DNA of 64,000 nt from Aradus depressus (lineage: Eukaryota; Arthropoda; Insecta; Hemiptera; Aradidae): assembly GCA_963662175.1 (NCBI GenBank), contig OY759223.1:3629549-3693548 (forward strand), written 5' to 3'. Positions 57,413 through 64,000 of this stretch are shown here, piece after piece. Below the pieces are notes generated by a model. The model was not told the origin of the DNA, searched no databases, and worked only from the letters and a program-made list of their open reading frames with translations. The stretch's first letter is position 1; each line of letters starts with the position of its first letter. The translations under genes were made by a program, and so were the position numbers.

Positions 57413-60406
57413 ATGCATAGCCCCCCCTTAGAGTCCCCCCTCCCGTTTGGAATTTTGGGACGCCACATAGCCTATTATTCAATGGAGCTCGGAAGGATGC
57501 TGCATATGAAGTTTCATGAAAGTCCGTCCATCCGTTTGGGCGTGATGCTGGAACAAACATACCAACAAACCCCTTTTCAGCTTTACCAATATAGAAGTCG
57601 GTGGAAGAGAACGGGTAGATAACTGATTCTGAATTTAAAAATCCCAATAACTGCCGATGTAATGAATGTATCAACATCAAATTTCGTATTTAAAGTTAAC
57701 ATTCCCGGAGGACATAACCAGTCAAATTTCAGCGATATCGGCAGAGAACAGGGGGAGTTCCGGGGTGGGGGCTTAAATCAAAAACCCCATTAACTGCCGA
57801 TGTAATGAATGTATCAACATCAAATTTCGTATTTAAAATTGAACTTCACTGAGGACATAACCAGTCAAATTTCAGCGAAATCGGCTGAGAGGAGAGGGGA
57901 GTTCCGGGGGGGGGGGGGGGGGGGGGGCTCAGTTAAATATCCCAATAAATTTCGATGTAATTAATGTATCAACATCAAATTTCGTATTTAAAATTAAAAT
58001 TCACTGAGGACATAACCAGTCAAATTTCAGCGAAATCGGCTGAGAGGAGAGGGGAGTTCCCGGGAGGGGGGGGGGGGGGGGGGGCTCAGTTAAATATCCC
58101 AATAAATTTCGATGTAATTAATGTATCAACATCAAATTTCGTATTTAAAATTAAAATTCACTGAGGACATAACCATTCCATGACAATCCGACCATTAATT
58201 AATGAGTTAGCACTATTTTTATGCTTAGCCCCCCATTACAACCCCCCCTCCCGTTCAGAATTTTGGCACGCCACACCCACTATTCTTCTATTTGACCTTT
58301 AAGAATACGACATATGAAATTTCATGACAATCCGACCATTAATTAATGAGTTACCACTATTTTTATGCTTAGCCCCCCCTTAGAGCCCCCCCTCCCGTTC
58401 GGAATTTTGGGACGCCACATAGCCTATTATTCAATGGAGCTCGGAAGGATGCTACATATGAAGTTTCATGAAAATCCGTCCATCCGTTTGGGCGTGATGC
58501 TGGAACAAACATACAAACATACCCCTTTTCAGCTTTACCAATATAGAAGTCGGTGGAAGAGAACGGGTAGATAACTGATTCTGAATTCAAAAATCCCAAT
58601 AACTGTCGATGTAATGAATGTATCAACATCAAATTTCGTATTTAAAGTTACCATTCCCGGAGGACATAACCAGTCAAATTTCAGCGATATCGGCAGAGAA
58701 CAGGGGGGAGTTCGGGGTGGGGGCTTAAATCAAAAACCCCAATAACTGCCGATGTAATGAATAAATCAACATCAAATTTCGTATTTAAAATTGAACTTCA
58801 CTGAGGACATAACCAGTCAAATTTCAGCGAAATCGGCTGAGAGGAGAGGGTAGTTCCCGGGAGGGGGGTGGGGGGGCTCAGTTAAATATCCCAATAAATT
58901 TCGATGTAATTAATGTATCAACATCAAATTTCGTATTTAAAATTAAAATTCACTGAGGACATAACCAGTCAAATTTCAGCGAAATCGGCTGAGAGGAGAG
59001 GGTAGTTCCCGGGAGGGGGGGGGGGGGGGGGGCTCAGTTAAATATCCCAATAAATTTCGTTGTAATTAATGTATCAACATCAAATTTCGTATTTAAAATT
59101 AAAATTCACTGAGGACATAACCAGTCAAATTTCAGCGAAATCGGCTGAGAGGAGAGGGGAGTTTCCGGGAGGGGGGGGGGGGGCTCAGGTAAATAGCCCA
59201 ATAAATTTCGATGTAATTAATGTATGAACATCAAATTTCGTATTTAAAATTAAAATTCACTGAGGACATAACCATTCCATGACAATCCGACCATTAATTA
59301 ATGAGTTAGCACTATTTTTATGCTTAGCCCCCCATTACAACCCCCCCTCCCGTTCAGAATTTTGGGACGCCACACCCACTATTCTTCTATTTGAACTTTA
59401 AGAATACGACATATGAAATTTCATGACAATCCGACCATTAATTAATGAGTTACCACTATTTTTATGCATAGCCCCCCCTTAGAGTCCCCCCTCCCGTTTG
59501 GAATTTTGGGACGCCACATAGCCTATTATTCAATGGAGCTCGGAAGGATGCTGCATATGAAGTTTCATGAAAGTCCGTCCATCCGTTTGGGCGTGATGCT
59601 GGAACAAACATACCAACAAACCCCTTTTCAGCTTTACCAATATAGAAGTCGGTGGAAGAGAACGGGTAGATAACTGATTCTGAATTTAAAAATCCCAATA
59701 ACTGCCGATGTAATGAATGTATCAACATCAAATTTCGTATTTAAAGTTAACATTCCCGGAGGACATAACCAGTCAAATTTCAGCGATATCGGCAGAGAAC
59801 AGGGGGAGTTCCGGGGTGGGGGCTTAAATCAAAAACCCCATTAACTGCCGATGTAATGAATGTATCAACATCAAATTTCGTATTTAAAATTGAACTTCAC
59901 TGAGGACATAACCAGTCAAATTTCAGCGAAATCGGCTGAGAGGAGAGGGGAGTTCCTGGGGGGGGGGGGGGGGGGGGCTCAGTTAAATATCCCAATAAAT
60001 TTCGTTGTAATTAATGTATCAACATCAAATTTCGTATTTAAAATTAAAATTCACTGAGGACATAACCAGTCAAATTTCAGCGAAATCGGCTGAGAGGAGA
60101 GGGGAGTTTCCGGGAGGGGGGGGGGGCTCAGGTAAATAGCCCAATAAATTTCGATGTAATTAATGTATGAACATCAAATTTCGTATTTAAAATTAAAATT
60201 CACTGAGGACATAACCATTCCATGACAATCCGACCATTAATTAATGAGTTAGCACTATTTTTATGCTTAGCCCCCCATTACAACCCCCCCTCCCGTTCAG
60301 AATTTTGGGACGCCACACCCACTATTCTTCTATTTGAACTTTAAGAATACGACATATGAAATTTCATGACAATCCGACCATTAATTAATGAGTTACCACT
60401 ATTTTT
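57413..60406 (+). repeat. Third-order block 4a (~2.99 kb, three higher-order units)
   Basis: Units of 952, 1099 and 943 bases in that order. The next block has 949, 1096 and 945. Shared markers are ATGCATAGCCCCCCC, AACATACCAACAAACC, AACATACAAACATACCCC and GAATAAATCAACATC. Confidence 0.85.
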
Positions 60407-63396
60407 ATGCATAGCCCCCCCTTAGAGTCCCCCCTCCCGTTTGGAATTTTGGGACGCCACATAGCCTATTATTCAATGGAGCTCGGAAGGATGCTGCATA
60501 TGAAGTTTCATGAAAGTCCGTCCATCCGTTTGGGCGTGATGCTGGAACAAACATACCAACAAACCCCTTTTCAGCTTTACCAATATAGAAGTCGGTGGAA
60601 GAGAACGGGTAGATAACTGATTCTGAATTTAAAAATCCCAATAACTGCCGATGTAATGAATGTATCAACATCAAATTTCGTATTTAAAGTTAACATTCCC
60701 GGAGGACATAACCAGTCAAATTTCAGCGATATCGGCAGAGAACAGGGGGAGTTCCGGGGTGGGGGCTTAAATCAAAAACCCCATTAACTGCCGATGTAAT
60801 GAATGTATCAACATCAAATTTCGTATTTAAAATTGAACTTCACTGAGGACATAACCAGTCAAATTTCAGCGAAATCGGCTGAGAGGAGAGGGGAGTTCCT
60901 GGGGGGGGGGGGGGGGGGGGGCTCAGTTAAATATCCCAATAAATTTCGATGTAATTAATGTATCAACATCAAATTTCGTATTTAAAATTAAAATTCACTG
61001 AGGACATAACCAGTCAAATTTCAGCGAAATCGGCTGAGAGGAGAGGGGAGTTCCCGGGAGGGGGGGGGGGGGGGGCTCAGTTAAATATCCCAATAAATTT
61101 CGATGTAATTAATGTATCAACATCAAATTTCGTATTTAAAATTAAAATTCACTGAGGACATAACCATTCCATGACAATCCGACCATTAATTAATGAGTTA
61201 GCACTATTTTTATGCTTAGCCCCCCATTACAACCCCCCCTCCCGTTCAGAATTTTGGCACGCCACACCCACTATTCTTCTATTTGACCTTTAAGAATACG
61301 ACATATGAAATTTCATGACAATCCGACCATTAATTAATGAGTTACCACTATTTTTATGCTTAGCCCCCCCTTAGAGCCCCCCCTCCCGTTCGGAATTTTG
61401 GGACGCCACATAGCCTATTATTCAATGGAGCTCGGAAGGATGCTACATATGAAGTTTCATGAAAATCCGTCCATCCGTTTGGGCGTGATGCTGGAACAAA
61501 CATACAAACATACCCCTTTTCAGCTTTACCAATATAGAAGTCGGTGGAAGAGAACGGGTAGATAACTGATTCTGAATTCAAAAATCCCAATAACTGTCGA
61601 TGTAATGAATGTATCAACATCAAATTTCGTATTTAAAGTTACCATTCCCGGAGGACATAACCAGTCAAATTTCAGCGATATCGGCAGAGAACAGGGGGGA
61701 GTTCGGGGTGGGGGCTTAAATCAAAAACCCCAATAACTGCCGATGTAATGAATAAATCAACATCAAATTTCGTATTTAAAATTGAACTTCACTGAGGACA
61801 TAACCAGTCAAATTTCAGCGAAATCGGCTGAGAGGAGAGGGTAGTTCCCGGGAGGGGGGTGGGGGGGCTCAGTTAAATATCCCAATAAATTTCGATGTAA
61901 TTAATGTATCAACATCAAATTTCGTATTTAAAATTAAAATTCACTGAGGACATAACCAGTCAAATTTCAGCGAAATCGGCTGAGAGGAGAGGGTAGTTCC
62001 CGGGAGGGGGGGGGGGGGGGGCTCAGTTAAATATCCCAATAAATTTCGTTGTAATTAATGTATCAACATCAAATTTCGTATTTAAAATTAAAATTCACTG
62101 AGGACATAACCAGTCAAATTTCAGCGAAATCGGCTGAGAGGAGAGGGGAGTTTCCGGGAGGGGGGGGGGGGCTCAGGTAAATAGCCCAATAAATTTCGAT
62201 GTAATTAATGTATGAACATCAAATTTCGTATTTAAAATTAAAATTCACTGAGGACATAACCATTCCATGACAATCCGACCATTAATTAATGAGTTAGCAC
62301 TATTTTTATGCTTAGCCCCCCATTACAACCCCCCCTCCCGTTCAGAATTTTGGGACGCCACACCCACTATTCTTCTATTTGAACTTTAAGAATACGACAT
62401 ATGAAATTTCATGACAATCCGACCATTAATTAATGAGTTACCACTATTTTTATGCATAGCCCCCCCTTAGAGTCCCCCCTCCCGTTTGGAATTTTGGGAC
62501 GCCACATAGCCTATTATTCAATGGAGCTCGGAAGGATGCTGCATATGAAGTTTCATGAAAGTCCGTCCATCCGTTTGGGCGTGATGCTGGAACAAACATA
62601 CCAACAAACCCCTTTTCAGCTTTACCAATATAGAAGTCGGTGGAAGAGAACGGGTAGATAACTGATTCTGAATTTAAAAATCCCAATAACTGCCGATGTA
62701 ATGAATGTATCAACATCAAATTTCGTATTTAAAGTTAACATTCCCGGAGGACATAACCAGTCAAATTTCAGCGATATCGGCAGAGAACAGGGGGAGTTCC
62801 GGGGTGGGGGCTTAAATCAAAAACCCCATTAACTGCCGATGTAATGAATGTATCAACATCAAATTTCGTATTTAAAATTGAACTTCACTGAGGACATAAC
62901 CAGTCAAATTTCAGCGAAATCGGCTGAGAGGAGAGGGGAGTTCCTGGGGGGGGGGGGGGGGGGGGCTCAGTTAAATATCCCAATAAATTTCGTTGTAATT
63001 AATGTATCAACATCAAATTTCGTATTTAAAATTAAAATTCACTGAGGACATAACCAGTCAAATTTCAGCGAAATCGGCTGAGAGGAGAGGGGAGTTTCCG
63101 GGAGGGGGGGGGGGGGCTCAGGTAAATAGCCCAATAAATTTCGATGTAATTAATGTATGAACATCAAATTTCGTATTTAAAATTAAAATTCACTGAGGAC
63201 ATAACCATTCCATGACAATCCGACCATTAATTAATGAGTTAGCACTATTTTTATGCTTAGCCCCCCATTACAACCCCCCCTCCCGTTCAGAATTTTGGGA
63301 CGCCACACCCACTATTCTTCTATTTGAACTTTAAGAATACGACATATGAAATTTCATGACAATCCGACCATTAATTAATGAGTTACCACTATTTTT
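60407..63396 (+). repeat. Third-order block 4b (~2.99 kb)
   Basis: Follows block 4a directly with the same three-unit order and markers; differences are mainly G-run lengths. A third copy begins at 63397 and runs off the window. Confidence 0.85.
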
Positions 63397-64000
63397 ATGC
63401 ATAGCCCCCCCTTAGAGTCCCCCCTCCCGTTTGGAATTTTGGGACGCCACATAGCCTATTATTCAATGGAGCTCGGAAGGATGCTGCATATGAAGTTTCA
63501 TGAAAGTCCGTCCATCCGTTTGGGCGTGATGCTGGAACAAACATACCAACAAACCCCTTTTCAGCTTTACCAATATAGAAGTCGGTGGAAGAGAACGGGT
63601 AGATAACTGATTCTGAATTTAAAAATCCCAATAACTGCCGATGTAATGAATGTATCAACATCAAATTTCGTATTTAAAGTTAACATTCCCGGAGGACATA
63701 ACCAGTCAAATTTCAGCGATATCGGCAGAGAACAGGGGGAGTTCCGGGGTGGGGGCTTAAATCAAAAACCCCATTAACTGCCGATGTAATGAATGTATCA
63801 ACATCAAATTTCGTATTTAAAATTGAACTTCACTGAGGACATAACCAGTCAAATTTCAGCGAAATCGGCTGAGAGGAGAGGGGAGTTCCTGGGGGGGGGG
63901 GGGGGGGGGGGGCTCAGTTGAATATCCCAATAAATTTCGATGTAATTAATGTATCAACATCAAATTTCGTATTTAAAATTAAAATTCACTGAGGACATAA

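Larger units (their letters stand above)
27033..64000 (+). repeat. Satellite array with nested higher-order repeats (runs off the window)
   Basis: The array is continuous from 27033 to the last base. Three kinds of ~145-155-bp module follow a fixed order: A (core GACGCCACATAGCCTATTAT, ATGAAAATCCGTCCATCCG), then 2-5 B (core AATGTATCAACATCAAATTT, TTTCAGCGAAATCGGC, G run), then 1-2 C (core ACAATCCGACCATTAATTAA). A modules begin near 27150, 28094, 28746, 29389, 30339, 31138, 32089, 32885, 33539, 34338, 35291, 35788, 36739, 37536, 38335, 39133, 39629, 40580, 41377, 42338, 42991, 43790, 44735, 45540, 46500, 47149, 48260, 49200, 50146, 50942, 51736, 52834, 53783, 54575, 55679, 56471, 57413, 58365, 59464, 60407, 61356, 62452 and 63397. 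The spacings cluster near 497, 650, 798, 948 and 1100. All units point the same way and adjacent copies are nearly identical. No gene lies in the array. Confidence 0.97.

Noticed and set aside
27135..63664. Dozens of conserved 62-96-codon ORFs on both strands of the array (e.g. MNVSTSNFVFK... and MMLIHSLHRQLLG...)
   Set aside because: They recur because the DNA repeats; frames overlap on opposite strands, cross monomer borders and G runs, and break with single-base changes in some copies. No protein-family motif is present.
27033..64000. CRISPR array
   Set aside because: The repeats are ~150 bp, directly joined without unique spacers, and the genome is eukaryotic.

Overview
The window is nuclear DNA of an animal, most likely an insect. 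It has AT-rich intergenic DNA, GT-AG introns, degraded jockey/R1-type and other non-LTR retrotransposons, a tRNA-derived SINE family, many poly-G/poly-C runs and a short (CCTAA)n run, which is the insect-type telomere motif. A hemipteran or similar large-genome insect would fit, but the species cannot be fixed from the sequence. No prokaryotic feature (operon, Shine-Dalgarno site, CRISPR, tRNA or rRNA gene) was seen.

Layout. 1-2.77 kb: a decayed jockey-like LINE and a SINE fragment. 2.77-4.03 kb (minus): one long intronless ORF of 417 codons with an N-terminal F-box-like motif. 5.40-24.71 kb (minus): one multi-exon gene for a 12-helix major facilitator protein of the SV2 (synaptic vesicle glycoprotein 2)-like group. 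I could place 11 coding exons whose phases join without a break from a charged N-terminus to a stop codon. Its introns hold SINEs, 3' ends of two LINEs, palindromic elements, MITE-like elements and dispersed relatives of the satellite described next. One intron needs a GC-AG splice, and exon 4 is preceded by four tandem broken copies of itself (146-bp unit). 25.9-26.15 kb (plus): a candidate first coding exon of a divergent gene. 26.4-27.0 kb: a degenerate ~40-bp minisatellite and a poly-T run.

27.03-64.0 kb (to the window end): a continuous satellite array, more than half of the window. It is built from ~145-155-bp monomers of two families (here called A/C and B). These are arranged in higher-order units of about 500, 650, 800, 950 or 1100 bp, with 43 A modules, 2-5 B monomers and 1-2 C monomers per unit. 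The units are themselves duplicated in blocks of about 1.3-4.2 kb. Most B monomers carry a pure G run of roughly 10-22 bases, and A/C monomers carry C runs. B-like sequence also occurs as dispersed diverged elements at 10.8, 13.0, 18.2, 19.6 and 21.2 kb, so the satellite probably grew from a mobile element. The many short ORFs in the array are by-products of the repeat and are not called as genes.

The two clear protein genes are not obviously linked in function: one is a membrane transporter-like protein, the other a putative ubiquitin-ligase adaptor. The most unusual items are the nested satellite, the tandemly duplicated exon, the GC-AG intron, and the hammerhead-ribozyme-like cores at 11.27, 11.80 and 16.08-16.11 kb.
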